Part shown: piece after piece, positions 1-10,828 of the stretch | Layout: each line of letters begins with the position of its first letter | Position numbering within the stretch: position 1 is the stretch's first letter | Assembly: GCA_018873245.2 (NCBI GenBank) | Contig: JAEMBT020000008.1 | Location: 16,430,090-16,494,089, forward strand | Origin: Archegozetes longisetosus | Lineage: Eukaryota > Arthropoda > Arachnida > Sarcoptiformes > Trhypochthoniidae | Direction: 5' to 3' | Length of the DNA: 64,000 nucleotides | The notes under the pieces: model-generated | Databases searched by the model: none | Seen by the model: only the letters and a program-made list of their open reading frames with translations | Told to the model about the DNA's origin: nothing | Program-made: the position numbers and the translations under genes

Positions 1-48
1 TGTGTTATTTTCTTATTAATTCTATTTTTTAAATTTAAATATATTTAG

Positions 49-676
49 ATGAACCAACTATAGAATTACCCAATAATATTTGGGAAGATATGGTAGAATT
101 ACATATGAAGCTGCTAACCGCAATACCTAAAATCAGGAGAAGTTATTGGAGTGAAAAAGTTGATGAATTTTACTTAATATACTTTAGAAACTTAAAACCC
201 AAGTAAGTTACTGTTAAGATTATATGATAATATTCCATTTTTATTAATATAGAAAAGATTCAATATCTAAAGCTGCCGATGAAGTGATCGATGAAATAAA
301 TGTTAGTGATGAAGAGATTAAAGAACAAACCCACAAACCATCAAAACGAAGAATAAGGTCAAAGAAAAATGATTCAAATGATTTAATAAATTTAATGAAG
401 AGCAGTATTTCTATTGGAAACAAGAGTAATCCTAATACAAATTTAACAGCGAAAATCTCAGATTTCCCTCAATTTGCATCTATTTTTTCCATTTTACAAA
501 AGGAAAACGCCGTTCTCCCTTTTTCTCCTCCAAATTTTAACGATTTTTACACAAAACTACGTTATATCCACCCAAACTCGACCAAAAACTTTTCAAAAAG
601 GCCATTTTTACTTCAAAGTCTACCTCCGCATCCTGGGCCTTTTCAGCCCTGCTCCTTTCTCCTTTTTTCCTTCTGA
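49..676 (+). CDS. 3' part of an unidentified spliced gene (runs off the left edge)
   Basis: Two exons, 49-202 and 253-676, joined by a 50-bp GT-AG intron (donor aa/gtaagtta, acceptor aatatag/aaaag). The frame is kept exactly across the join, which supports real splicing. The first exon encodes an aromatic and acidic stretch with the motif WEDMVELHMK. The second begins with an acidic helix-like segment, then a basic patch (KPSKRRIRSKKN), and then a hydrophobic, proline-rich tail from about 450 onward that looks like translated repeat DNA. I do not recognise the family. The charge pattern would fit a DNA-binding or chromatin protein of the MADF/SANT kind, but that is only a guess. The true 3' end may have been replaced by an inserted repeat near 450. 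Confidence 0.5.
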
Positions 677-1012
677 ATTTTGACGATTTTTTAAGCTCAA
701 GTCATGCTGACCAATAGATATTAGAGTGTTTTATTGGTTGTTCTATCTGTATTACACTAGTCATTATGTTGCCTATATGTGTGGAAAAAGTGAAACAAAC
801 TTTTATGTTAAAATTACTACATGGAAATAAAATTAAAGTTGCGTCTTATTAGTCTCCACTTTATCATAAGCATAAGGAACTTAGAATCATCTCGTCTTAA
901 AAGGCCAATCTTAGGAGCAATCCATGGGTTCCAAGTCCCTATGACAACGAAATGTGACATCATCATTACAAAACAATCACCTGGACTCAAGATGTTGCAA
1001 GAAATGCTTTAA
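677..1012. other. Non-coding gap
   Basis: No convincing gene. Short frames here lack codon structure or family resemblance. A polyadenylation-like AATAAA occurs near 827. Confidence 0.4.
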
Positions 1013-2179
1013 TTACCTCATATTTTCTTGCGAGGTAACTCTAATTCTAGATTCATCGAGTAATTTTTGTCTGCTAATTTCACGTTGTTTGCAAACCATT
1101 TCAATGCGACGATGTCTCATTTCAGCAAGACTTTGACTTTCGTTTCTATCATCGGCTTCACTAAGCTCTACTTTAGTTCTGAATATTTTGTCTTCATACA
1201 AAGAACCGTAAGGATAATACCAAATATCTTTAACGACCATTCCACTCCATGGAGCAGAGGTTATTTCTCCTTTGTACCAAAATATTATGTTTTCTCGTAC
1301 TTTAACTTTAGTTTTAACCACTTGGCCGAGTGTAGACTGCCAAGGCTTTGACAGAGTAGACTTTGGATACGAGTAAGGGTACCGATTGCCGTCTGGGGAC
1401 GTCGACCTTCTTTCCTTATCATGGCTATCACGTTTCCTTTCTATGTATTTATTTGTTCTAGCTCTAAAACGGCTCTTAGTTTTTCCCTTTTTCTCAAAAT
1501 ACTCAGAATTAAAATCAACTTGTAGTCCGTTTCGATAGATAAATCTTAATTCTTGACCAGTTATAGACTTTTTTCCATAGGGTGACTTTCCTTTTTCCAT
1601 TACGTCAGTCATATTTATGTCATCCAGTACAAAATGAATTTTTCTGTTCATTACAGTTGTTGTAAACTCCAGAGCTGCCTTACAGGCTCGACCAACCCTG
1701 AGATCTCGGTGCTCTTTTAATGGAAATTTTTGAGGCCTGTATTTTGAGTTACGGTGAGACTCCAGAAATTTTCGGAAGCAATCAACTTCATCAGCTTGAG
1801 ACAACGTGATGAGATTGTAGTTAGCTTCTGCTGGTTCAATTCCATACATTAGTTCTGAGTAGTAGATTGAGGGTCCATCTAAAACTACTCCAGTTCCTAA
1901 AAAACGGTTGTTGAGTTGGTCAGTTGTAAAATTAAGGTTGCCCCAAATACTCTGAAAGTCAGGGGTACAAATGTATCTGTCTCGGCCTATTCCGTTTCCA
2001 GCTAGGCCATACACTTTGTCTCCTGGTTTAAAAATTTGGGTGAAAAGGGAACGCATTTCTAAACAATAATACCCAAAGTCTATGCAAAAGTTAATATGGA
2101 TGGTAAGATGTTTTTTTTGACTCTGACAGTAAATTGAACCAACGTCAGATCTCGCTTTGTTTATCAAGTCTTGAAACAA
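1013..2179 (-). CDS. Unidentified 388-codon intronless frame; possible bacterial-effector-like protein
   Basis: A long uninterrupted minus-strand frame in a region otherwise full of broken genes. The frame opens at 2179 on a TTG next to a possible splice acceptor; the first ATG is at 2056, so the 5' end is uncertain. The stop overlaps a donor-like AG/GTAATT, so it may be one exon of a longer gene. Visible segments are FKPGDKVYGLAGNGIGRD, GVVLDGPSIYYSE, then IHFVLDDINMTDV and ITGQELRFIYRN. A 60-residue Arg/Ser/Lys-rich insertion follows, then RENIIFWYKGEITSAPW and a basic helical C-terminus. The combination of LDxINM, ELRxIYR and FW-x-G-PPW-like motifs reminds me of proteins in Legionellales bacteria. 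That is from memory and unverified. No catalytic motif is evident and function is unknown. Confidence 0.55.
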   Translation of the reverse strand: MFQDLINKARSDVGSIYCQSQKKHLTIHINFCIDFGYYCLEMRSLFTQIFKPGDKVYGLAGNGIGRDRYICTPDFQSIWGNLNFTTDQLNNRFLGTGVVLDGPSIYYSELMYGIEPAEANYNLITLSQADEVDCFRKFLESHRNSKYRPQKFPLKEHRDLRVGRACKAALEFTTTVMNRKIHFVLDDINMTDVMEKGKSPYGKKSITGQELRFIYRNGLQVDFNSEYFEKKGKTKSRFRARTNKYIERKRDSHDKERRSTSPDGNRYPYSYPKSTLSKPWQSTLGQVVKTKVKVRENIIFWYKGEITSAPWSGMVVKDIWYYPYGSLYEDKIFRTKVELSEADDRNESQSLAEMRHRRIEMVCKQREISRQKLLDESRIRVTSQENMR

Positions 2180-2880
2180 CCTTCAATTTGGTCAATCAAA
2201 AGGTATTTAACAATTCGCAATGAGAGTCATGACGGTTTCTTCAGATAAGACATGCCCATGAAATAGTGATAATTTTTTACTGGCGTGATCCTGTTTATCT
2301 AATAATCTAATTGTAAGCCTAGCATTTGCCGTTGTATAAGCAACGTAAATATTAATGTATATGTATATGTCTGATAAAATAGCTTTACGCGATTGATGCG
2401 CATTGTTTATATATTACTTATCAATATTTAAATAATTATTCATCTTTATCAAATGTATGAAGTACCAACCTAACAGTTAAGTGTTGAAGAGATTTCGAAG
2501 TTCATTCCGTTTCATTTTACAAATAGCCAAATGGAAATGTTTCCACATTATCATCACTAAGAATGTATTTAATAATAAATTTCTATTCATAGTATAACGT
2601 TTCAATCACCAAAGGAGAATGGAGTAGCTGGTGCGTCACTGGTGGGAGTAATGGTAATACTTGGCATACTAGGTATTTTGTTTCAAATAGCGAAGTACAA
2701 CCACGCAATATGGCAATTCACATATGGAAAAGAACCGGATAATTTATCAATAATTTAATGTTACTGGAAATATGATATCCTTCATATGATTTAAATTATT
2801 TTTTGATTTTCAAATAATGAAATATAGTAAGATTAAATAAATTAAAATATAAATCAAATACCACAATTTTTTAATTTTAA
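2180..2880. other. Mostly non-coding; one possible small exon with a membrane helix (2593-2758, +)
   Basis: After a possible acceptor (ttcatag/tataacg) a 55-codon open stretch ends in TAA at 2756-2758. It encodes a hydrophobic helix containing GVMVILGILGILFQI followed by a short polar tail. It has no upstream ATG in frame, so it could be a last exon of a small membrane protein or chance. The rest holds nothing I can support. Confidence 0.25.
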
Positions 2881-3017
2881 CACCAAGTAATTTATTAATT
2901 CTTTAGCTTTTAGCTTAGGTAGCAACAATTTTTTATTTAATTCAATAAGTTCTTTACAAAAATTAAAATGATGTTAAACCATTGACTTCATTAATATTGG
3001 AATGGTTTCAATTGAAA

Positions 3018-3740
3018 TTAATAATATTTATTTATAATTGTATCTTTAAGATGAGATTTTTCATTTAATGGTTTCACATTATTATTTCTTAAACAAGTTT
3101 TAGAATCTTTATTTTTATTAAGCGAAGACAAATGTTTAACACCATGTGTTACACTTATATTTTCAGGAATAATTTCATTTAATGGTTTAACTCCATAAAG
3201 ATTTGTATCATTATAAAATTTTAGAAATATCTTCTTCAAATGTCTTAATTTTATATTACCACCATTTATAACATATTTTCGTATTTCTCACCGTCAAAGA
3301 TTAAAAAGTTTTCTTTTAGATAATATTATTTGTATCTTTATGAATAAAACATTTTGTTGTAGAGTTTTTCATTTATATATAAAAAACCATCTATTTTTCC
3401 TATAGATTTCTTTATTTTTTTTATTTAAAAGGTGTCATAATACGTCTTAATTTTTCTTCATATGATTTTTCACTTATATTTTGATTTTTAGATGGGTTTG
3501 AAGGCTTAACATCTTTAGATGTTAAAGGATTTATTTTTATTTTATCAATTTTTTTTGATTCGTGAAACTCATGATGGCTTCCCCTAAATTTATTATCTAA
3601 CTCTTTCAACATCAAATGAGTTAATACTTAAACAAGATCTACCACTAATATCACGATTTTTATGTATTAATAATGTTCTTGAATTATAATCAATATTATT
3701 TTGTTTTAATTTATTATTATTATTATTATTATTATTGATT
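3018..3740 (-). pseudogene. AT-rich small reading frames with repeated VKPLNE/VKPSN motifs
   Basis: Two minus-strand frames (3421-3615 and 3018-3239) and a third reading into an (AAT)n tract at about 3716-3737, separated by frameshifts. They look like pieces of one Lys/Asn/Ser-rich protein. The motif VKPLN or a close variant occurs three times (GVKPLNEII, NVKPLNEKS, DVKPSNPSK), suggesting short internal repeats. Composition is far more AT-rich than the host genes on the right of the window and resembles the 23.2-28.5 kb block. No family recognised. The frame is broken next to the reverse transcriptase remnant that begins at 3771, so that element may have disrupted it. Confidence 0.35.
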
Positions 3741-5427
3741 TCAAGAACATGTCTTAAAATATACAATAATTTAAAAATAATTATTTAAAGATTTTACAAA
3801 TTTTTTAAGATTACATTCATTTCGTATGTTTTGAGGCAAATCATTGAAGAGAGTTACTGAAATGTCAAATAAATGCTTATCAGATTTTGAAATCCTATTT
3901 ATTTTCTTTTTGCACTTAATTCCATGCCTTGAAGTTTCATAAAATTCAATATTACTGAACCACTCATTTTTTATTTCGGGAAACCTTTGCTTAATTTTGA
4001 AAAACAATTTTAAGATCTGTATTTTTCTTCTCTTTTCCAATGAATCAATTTTCAAAAATTTAAGTCTTTTCTCATAATTTAATTCAAATTTTCCTAATTT
4101 AAAACAGATGAATTTAGAGATTTTACGTTGAATTTTCTCTAGTCTATCAATTTGTGTTGCGTTGTATGTAAGACAGAGATTACTGTACTCTAAAATCGGT
4201 AAAATATAAGTTTGATATAGCTTCAAAAGTATCTTTCCATTAACTCTTTTGCAGATATATTTCAAGATATAAAACTTTTTTATAGCTTTTTCACAAACGA
4301 TATCTATATGTTTATTAAAGTTCATTCTTGAATCATAAATGATACCAACGTGTTTGTGAAAATCTATATTTTTAATTACTAAACCATTTAATTTATATGC
4401 AAACAATTCACTATTTGTTGTTGATATTCTCAGATATTCGCATTTATCTGCATTTAATTTTAGTGAATTATTTTCACAAAAATTTAAAACTATATTTAGG
4501 TCTGACTGAAGAATATCACAATCTGTATTATTAGCAATAATTCTCATTAAAATCATATCATCAGCGAATTTGAATATAAAACTTTGAATGCTATGAACTA
4601 TATCTGCTATGTAAATATTAAAAGAGTTGGGCTTAAAACTCCGCCTTGTAAGACTCCCGAAATAACATTTATTACATCAGAACAACAATCGTTATATTTA
4701 ACAATTTGTTGTCTATCTTTAAAACTATCATAAATTATATCATAAAAAAGTCCATGAATGTTATATAAGTTTAGTTTTTTCAAAAGTCTTTGATGCGAGA
4801 CTGAATCAAATGCATCGGATAAGTCCAGAAAAATAACATCAATTCCTGTAATTTTTTTATTAAATGCTTCAAAAATGACTTTTTGCATGTCAATATGTAA
4901 ATGATTTATTCCTCTGCCTATTCTATATCCATATTGACATTCAGGAATGATTTGATTTGACTCCAAAAAGGCAATAATTTATTTAACAAGATTGTTTCAA
5001 AAATTCTATAGATGTTTGACTGAACAGATATACAGCGATAGGAATTGAATAAATGCTTATTTTTATTACTTTTAAGGACAGGACTGACAATTGATTTTTT
5101 CATTTGAATTGGAATTTTTCTAAATTCAATAATTCTATTAAATAAACAAAATAAGAGTTTTGAACATCCATTCAGACAATTCTTAATAACTGAATTCCTA
5201 ATATACGTTAGACCTTCAGACTTGTTATAATTGAATTTTCTAAGAGAAACTAAAATATCATTCATTGAAATCTCTAAGTCTTCTAATTTTCCGGGAAAAC
5301 TTCTCGAAATATTCACTTCATCAGAATCATTAGTTAAACAAAATTTTGATTCAAATATATTTTCAAAATTTTCAACAATTAATTGATTACTTTGAATATT
5401 ATTTCCAAAATTATCAATGAAAGACAT
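3741..5427 (-). mobile_element. Non-LTR retrotransposon reverse transcriptase remnant
   Basis: Three overlapping minus-strand frames (4918-5427, 4607-4966, 3771-4556) read as successive parts of one reverse transcriptase of the Jockey/CR1-like kind. Visible RT blocks: KSIVSPVLKSNKNK and YRCISVQSNIYRIFE (finger region), YGYRIGRGINH, IFLDLSDAFDSVSHQRLL (block A with the first Asp), GVLQGGVLSPTL (block B'), and FADD (catalytic block C, spanning the frame break near 4560-4610). The thumb follows, with LNADKCEYLRIS and the late motif HVGIIYDSRMNFNKHI. At least two frameshifts make it dead. No endonuclease domain is seen upstream, so the copy is 5' truncated, as usual for such elements. An (AAT)n tract at 3716-3737 lies just beyond the 3' end and may be its tail. 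Confidence 0.8.
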
Positions 5428-5461
5428 AATATTAAATGTTTTTAAATTGTATTTTATTCTT

Positions 5462-5617
5462 CTATAAAGCGAAGAAAATATATAGATTTAGATATTTTGT
5501 TACAGTTTTTTCAGATATTTTATATTCGTTAGCAAATTTTCTTATGCTATTCTTTTTAAAATCATATTCTTTTAACAATTTGATAAACTCATCTATTGTT
5601 ATATGATTTGTCGTCAT
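5462..5617 (-). CDS. Small 51-residue helix-turn-helix protein
   Basis: ATG at 5617, stop at 5462-5464. The protein begins MTTNHITIDEFIKLLKEYDF and continues with SIRKFANEYKISEKTVTKYL, a good helix-turn-helix pattern (alanine in helix one, a turn at the KIS position, basic recognition helix). The start codon faces an AT-rich repeat array and the divergent small gene at 5806, so it could be a DNA-binding regulator of that intergenic array. That role is inference. Composition matches the AT-rich element blocks and not the host genes. Confidence 0.5.
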   Translation of the reverse strand: MTTNHITIDEFIKLLKEYDFKKNSIRKFANEYKISEKTVTKYLNLYIFFAL

Positions 5618-5645
5618 TTATATATAAAATTATTTCCATATTTCT

Positions 5646-5795
5646 GTATTACCATTCCATACTGTATTTCCATACAATAAAACTATACCACAATTCAATA
5701 CCATATTACCATAATTCCATACAATATTCTACAATACTGTATTCCAATACCATAATTCTATACTGTATTTTCATACCATATTTCCACAAAATAAA
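5646..5795. repeat. Iteron-like degenerate repeat array between divergent small genes
   Basis: About eight imperfect units of 15-25 bp built from the words TTCCATAC, TACCATA and TGTATT (for example tgtatttccatac, aataccatattacca, tgtattccaatacc, tgtattttcatacc). The array fills nearly the whole 190-bp gap between the divergent start codons at 5617 and 5806, which suggests an operator or replication-origin-like role for a small element. Confidence 0.55.
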
Positions 5796-5805
5796 AAATA
5801 TATAA

Positions 5806-5970
5806 ATGACAAATCAAATAACATTATCAACCCTACATAATACTATTCAAAGTATTCATCATTTATCTAAAGTTAATTTAGATAATATATAAGCATTCAA
5901 TAATAATAAACTTAGATCTAAAACTGCAAAACAATACATCGATATTATGAATGAATTATATGAAAATTAG
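5806..5970 (+). pseudogene. Small element protein, paralogue of the 25,306-25,563 frame, with one in-frame stop
   Basis: ATG at 5806, an in-frame TAA at 5890-5892 and a final TAG at 5968-5970. The first half reads MTNQITLSTLHNTIQSIHHL and the second contains KTAKQYIDIMNELYEN. Both halves match the intact 85-codon minus-strand frame at 25,306-25,563 (start MANSTQYTLTTLNQAI; later ATEYIQMCISLMNQVEN), with an internal deletion here. The hAT terminal repeat starts 12 bp after the stop (5982), so the hAT inserted immediately downstream. Function unknown; probably a small helical protein of the AT-rich element. Confidence 0.5.
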
Positions 5971-5981
5971 AGACTTTAGAT

Positions 5982-7663
5982 CAGTGGTGTCCGGACATTT
6001 TTAACATGATAGCTACTTAAGTTTTTCAAAATGTGAGGTGATCGACTTTTAATAATCTTAAAATGTACATTAAATCTGAGATTTTTTGCATATTAACGTG
6101 TAATTGAATTGTCTTAATAACAAAAGAAATAAAACTTAATTAGATGATTTGCATTGCATATCTTCAGCTAATTTCTTGTAAGACGGTGTGTAGCTTGATC
6201 TTGCTATTCTCATGCAATCATCCAAGTGTCTATCTGTCAGAACAGATAGATATTTATTTTTAATTATTTTCATATCTGAAAATGCAGACTCACAGAGATA
6301 AGTAGAACCGAAGAATGAATATAAATACAAGGCAACTTTTTTCAGATTCGGGTATTTTTCTTGAGTTACAAAACACCAAAAGTTTTTTGTGATGCCATTG
6401 ATTTTTTAATAGTATGTCATTTTGGAGACTAAATATTTCACTTTTCAAATCAACTAAATCCAATTGGAAAATGTTCCCTATTTTCCTTTCAATTTCTTCT
6501 ACTTCTGTAGAAAATGGAAATGCCATGAAAGTTACAATTGGTTCAAGTTGTGTGAACTGTTGGAAACGTCTTTCAAATTCAGATAATATCATCTCCACAT
6601 TATCGACATATCTTTGAATCTGGTCAAATCGAATTATAGTTTCTTGCTTTTTCAATTCATTTTCTAAGTTTGGAAAGTGTTTCAGTTCTTTGCGTTGAAG
6701 CTGTAATGAGAAAAACCTTAATTTCTGTTTAAAAGTGCTGACTGAACTTATCATATCTAAAATATTCTTTTCTCTTCCTTGAAGCTGTAAATTGAGTTCA
6801 TTCATTTTAGACGTAAAATCAGTTAAAAAGGCTAAATCTAATAGCCATGAATTATCATCAAGCAAATCATTATATTCATTTCTTGCAGCCAAAAATGTCC
6901 TTATCTCAGCTAACAAATCTCTGAACCTCTGTAAGACCTTTCCTCTGCTAAGCCATCGGACATCTGTGTGTAATAACAATTTTCCATATTGCGATTCCAG
7001 TTCTTCTAATAATGATCTGAATAAACGTCTTTTCGGTGCTTTTGATCGAATTGAGTTTACAATCTTTACGACAATATTCATTACATTTGGCATATTTAGC
7101 ATTTTACCACACAATGGGTTCTGATGAATAATACAATGATAGCTAAAAAATGAAGGAAATTCTTCGTCTTTAGTGCAAAGTGCCAAAAACCCATTATTTG
7201 AACCAGTCATCGCTGGCGCTCCTTCTGTAGTAATTGATACTAATTTCTGAAGTGATAAATTTACTTCTTTGGCATAAGACTTGAATAAATGATAAATGTC
7301 TTCACCTCTAGTTGTTTCTTTAAGAGAAAGTACTTTTAAAAGTTCTTCTTCTGTTGTTAAATCATCAAAAACCATTCTTATAAATACACACAATTGCGAA
7401 GTGTCTGTTATATCAGTAGCCTCATCAAATTGAAGCGAGAAATAAACGCAGTCTTGTATTTTATTTGATAATTGCCTTTTTAAATCAGCAGACATTACTT
7501 CAATTCTTCGCATAACACTATTTCTTGACAGTTGAATATCCTGAATTGCAGATATTATTTCTGTCTTGTTCTTAAAACAATCAAAGAGAGAGTCGGCCGC
7601 TTCTAAGAAGGCTTCTTTGATCATTTCTCCATCCTCGAATCGTTTCTTTCGTTTAGCAATAAT
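5982..7663 (-). mobile_element. hAT transposon relic (GTF2IRD2/ZBED5-like transposase), N-terminus missing
   Basis: Minus-strand frames 6290-7624 (444 codons) and 6136-6330. The N-proximal KEAFLEAADSLFDCF, FSLQFDEATDITDTSQL (first Asp of the RNase H-like core), LVSITTEGAPAMTGSNNGF (second Asp region replaced by Glu here) and LLLHTDVRWLSRGKVLQRF are typical of this hAT group. The C-terminal dimerisation segment FGSTYLCESAFSDMKIIKNK is in another frame, so at least one and probably two frameshifts lie at 6300-6420. The terminal repeat is visible at 5982 as CAGTGGTGTCCGGACATTTT. The coding region stops abruptly at the fold-back element starting near 7679, and the BED zinc finger that normally precedes is absent. 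Non-functional. Confidence 0.85.
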
Positions 7664-7678
7664 ATTTCATACACGAAG

Positions 7679-8898
7679 GGTTAACCGGGAAGTTTTGTGG
7701 CACTCGACCATAAAAATCGGGTGATGGTGCCATTCGATAGTACTTTATGAGACGAGTCCAAAAAACTCACCACAATGAGGCTCCGCCCACCCGATATCGA
7801 ACCACGCCCATTTTTTATTTTAGCAACTCCCATTGACTCCACCCCCACAATATGGGTCTCGAAAGAAAGGTCTCAATGAGTAGAGTTCATTGGTAAAGGT
7901 CGCATGATTATAGAATGCATACTTCCTGAGAAATAGACTAAAAACACTCCTATATTCTACCACCAATTGACAATACATCGAAAATTGACATTGTTGACCA
8001 AGATAAAAAGAAGTTTTCCGTACTTCCATAGAGAATCGGCCCATCAACCGATTTTGGTGTGAACCTTGAGGGTCATTAGTGAAGCAAAATGGCTGAAGAA
8101 ATTTTCAAAAAAGTGCTACGGGAAGCTGACAATCGAAAAATGTAAAATCTTTAAACGCTTATAACTCAAAAACGCGCAAACATAATTTAATGAAACTTTG
8201 CATATTAAGAGATGATAATCAAGAGTATTTAACCATAGAGTGGAACTCTCAATTAACCCTATATGATAAAATAATTGAAAAATTCAAAAACTTCAAATAC
8301 TTATTCCAAAATGTTGCCACAAGGGTTCCGACCTAATCTCTTTTATTCTAACAGTAGCACACTATCTAGTATATAATTCCAAAAAGATTGGGTCGGAACT
8401 CTCTTTGTAATACATCGAAAATTGACATTTTTGACTTCGAGATGATTTATGTTGTAATTGTTCTAACATTTGTATATACATAGGTTGACAAAATGTTTTT
8501 TAGATCATTCGGACTTTGTTTTTACATACAAAAAAGTCAGATTAAACATTACCAAACTAGTGACTTGTCTCAGATTTTGTCAACAATGTCAATTCTCGAT
8601 GTATTGTCAATTGGTGGTAGAATATAGGAGTGTTTTTAGTCTATTTCTCAGGAAGTATGCATCCTATAATCATGCGACTTTTACCAATGAACTCTACTCA
8701 TTGAGACCTTTCTTTCGAGACCCATATTGTGGGGGTGGAGTCAATGGGAGTTGCTAAAATAAAAAATGGGCGTGGTTCGATATCGGGTGGGCGGAGCCTC
8801 ATTGTGGTGAGTTTTTTGGACTCGTCTCATAAAGTACTATCGAATGGCACCATCACCCGATTTTTATGGTCGAGTGCCACAAAATTTCCCGGTTAACC
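7679..8898. repeat. Fold-back element with about 320-bp terminal inverted repeats
   Basis: Arms 7679-8000 and 8575-8898 are near-perfect inverted copies starting ggttaaccgggaa, separated by about 570 bp without coding potential. Reading frames inside the arms are translations of the repeat and are not genes. The terminal ggttaa matches the ends of the elements at 15,735 and 19,297. No clear target duplication here. Confidence 0.85.
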
Positions 8899-9220
8899 AA
8901 AAGTTCTCATATGTTTTAGGTGTCGTTGAACTTCCAATGACTCGATCTTCTTCGAGTCTGGTTTTGAGCATAGGTTCAAATATATTCCGGTATTTTGCAG
9001 CCATGTAAAGAGTGCAGAATCTTATCAATGATGAGAATTTGATGTCACCAAGCAATAAGAGAGCAACGGATGAATACCAACAGTCACCATCTCCTGGTAT
9101 ATGCAAAAACTTGAGATGATCAAACAAGGCTTTCGGGAATAATCTAAAAGCAGATCTATCATTTTGAAGCGATACGAAGTCAATGAATGGTAGATCATTA
9201 ACTCTCATAATATTCAACAA
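8899..9220 (-). pseudogene. OTU-like cysteine protease fragment
   Basis: A minus-strand stretch from an ATG near 9220 reads MRVNDLPFIDFVSLQNDRSA, then HIPGDGDCWYSSVALLLLGD and a helix with LIRFCTLYMAAKYRNIF. The GDGDC plus aromatic pattern is the catalytic Asp-Cys loop of OTU-family deubiquitinases. The C-terminal part, which should carry the catalytic His, is cut off where the frame runs into the fold-back repeat at 8898. It is a broken fragment. OTU-like domains occur both in host genes and in some transposons, so its origin is open. Confidence 0.45.
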
Positions 9221-9327
9221 CCGATTAACACGTGAATTCTAATAGAAACATCGACTTTAAATAATATTCATGAACAGTGATTCTTTTTACCTATGGTAAA
9301 TAGCACGCGATGAATTGAACTGATTAA

Positions 9328-10828
9328 GGGGTAAATCCTAGTTTAGTCCGATCGGCCACTTCCCGACATCCCACCCCCATGTGTGATACATCGTTGGATT
9401 CAACTCATCAATACGAGTAATTTGATACCACACTTGACCATGTCCTACCCGAACCTGACCACTTCTGGCCAACTCCCGACGGGAGTGGCCAATCCCTGCA
9501 AGTCGTATATCGTTGAATTGAGCTCACCGAACTGAACAATCTGATACACATATTGACCATGTTCGACCATAAATAACGTCAAAAATCACGATAAGCCTAT
9601 TAACTAGGTTCAATGAATATTCTGTGCAGAGGCCACTCAGCCGAACACAGAGATCACCAGCGTGGAGGTGTGGCTTGACTTGATCTCCAAAACAAAGGAC
9701 AAACATATACATAGACGCAGACAAACACTTAATGAACTATTTACATATGAATTTTTTTGAATTGTATTTTTATTCTTTTTTTGGAATTTTGAATTATATA
9801 GTAAATAAATAAAACAATTTACCAATCCACTATTCGGTCCCAATCATCTTCAACCAGTTCTAATGGGGCTATATTATAATTGGGGCCTGGATAAACTCTT
9901 ACTATGTCTGAAACCAATTTTTGAAAATCTTTCCCATAACTGAATTTTTCTTTTAAATCATATAAATATTCAAATTCATATAAATGCTAAGCAATGCATG
10001 ATTCTACGAAATTTGTATGTTTATATGATTTAACTCTATTTTTCATTGCCGCGCATCTAGACTCAATCATATTTGTATTTATTTCGCTATTATTATCCAC
10101 AAAATGAAGCTTATGGTTGACTGAATAATGATCTATTCATAACCTTCGCAGCATATTTATGATGATGATGATGTTGATGATGATAAATTAGGTGCACAGT
10201 TTAAAAACTGAACATAGCAAATTATATAAACAATTGCATAAATTATTGCACTCATTTTAAACATAAACACATGCGACTGCACTCTCTTATGTCTAATGAC
10301 TGAATGAATGAGAAGGAGATCGTAATGTGTGGCCAAAAACTTTTCCATCAATAAAATTTGTTAATAGAATTTGTTAATCCTTTAATCTTCAAATAGTCTT
10401 ATTGAATATTGAATTGAATATTTTAAACCCTAATAATCAATTGTAAATAATATCTCAAATAATATTGAGTCATTTTGTATTGATACTTAAAGTTTATTCT
10501 TTATTTGATTGATACAAAATATTTTGGTCACAATTTATGATCACTGAACCCAGTTAATAGGTTTATCGTGATTTTTGACGTTATTTATGGCCGAACATGG
10601 TCAATAGGGGTATCAAATTGTTCAGTTCGGTAAGATGAATCTAACGATATACGACTTGCAGGGATTGGCCACTCCCGTCGGGAGTTGGCCAGAAGTGGTC
10701 AGGTTCGGGTGGGACATGGTCAAGTGTGGTATCAAATTACTCGTATTGATGAGCTGAATCCAACGATGTATCACACATGGGGTGGGATGTCGGGAAGTGG
10801 CCGATCGGACTAAACTAGGATTTACCCC
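9328..10828. repeat. 1.5-kb fold-back element with about 285-bp inverted ends
   Basis: Arms 9328-9615 and 10,548-10,828 are inverted copies beginning ggggtaaatcctagtttagt. They contain the palindromic words actcccgacgggagt and ccgatcgg. The middle is AT-rich non-coding DNA with a short (GAT)n tract near 10,160-10,185. No transposase. A diverged relative of the arm sequence lies at about 11,130-11,260. Confidence 0.85.

Noticed and set aside
5646..5795. Possible CRISPR-like array
   Set aside because: Units are degenerate, without constant-length repeats or unique spacers, and this is a eukaryotic context; an iteron-like array fits better.
7820..8757. Mirror-image reading frames (7,820-8,047 minus and 8,470-8,757 plus) sharing a 60-residue sequence
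   Set aside because: They are the translations of the two inverted arms of the fold-back element; there is no family match and the rest of the element is non-coding.
10157..10351. Small frame with poly-Ser end
   Set aside because: The Ser run is the translated (GAT)n microsatellite inside a fold-back element.
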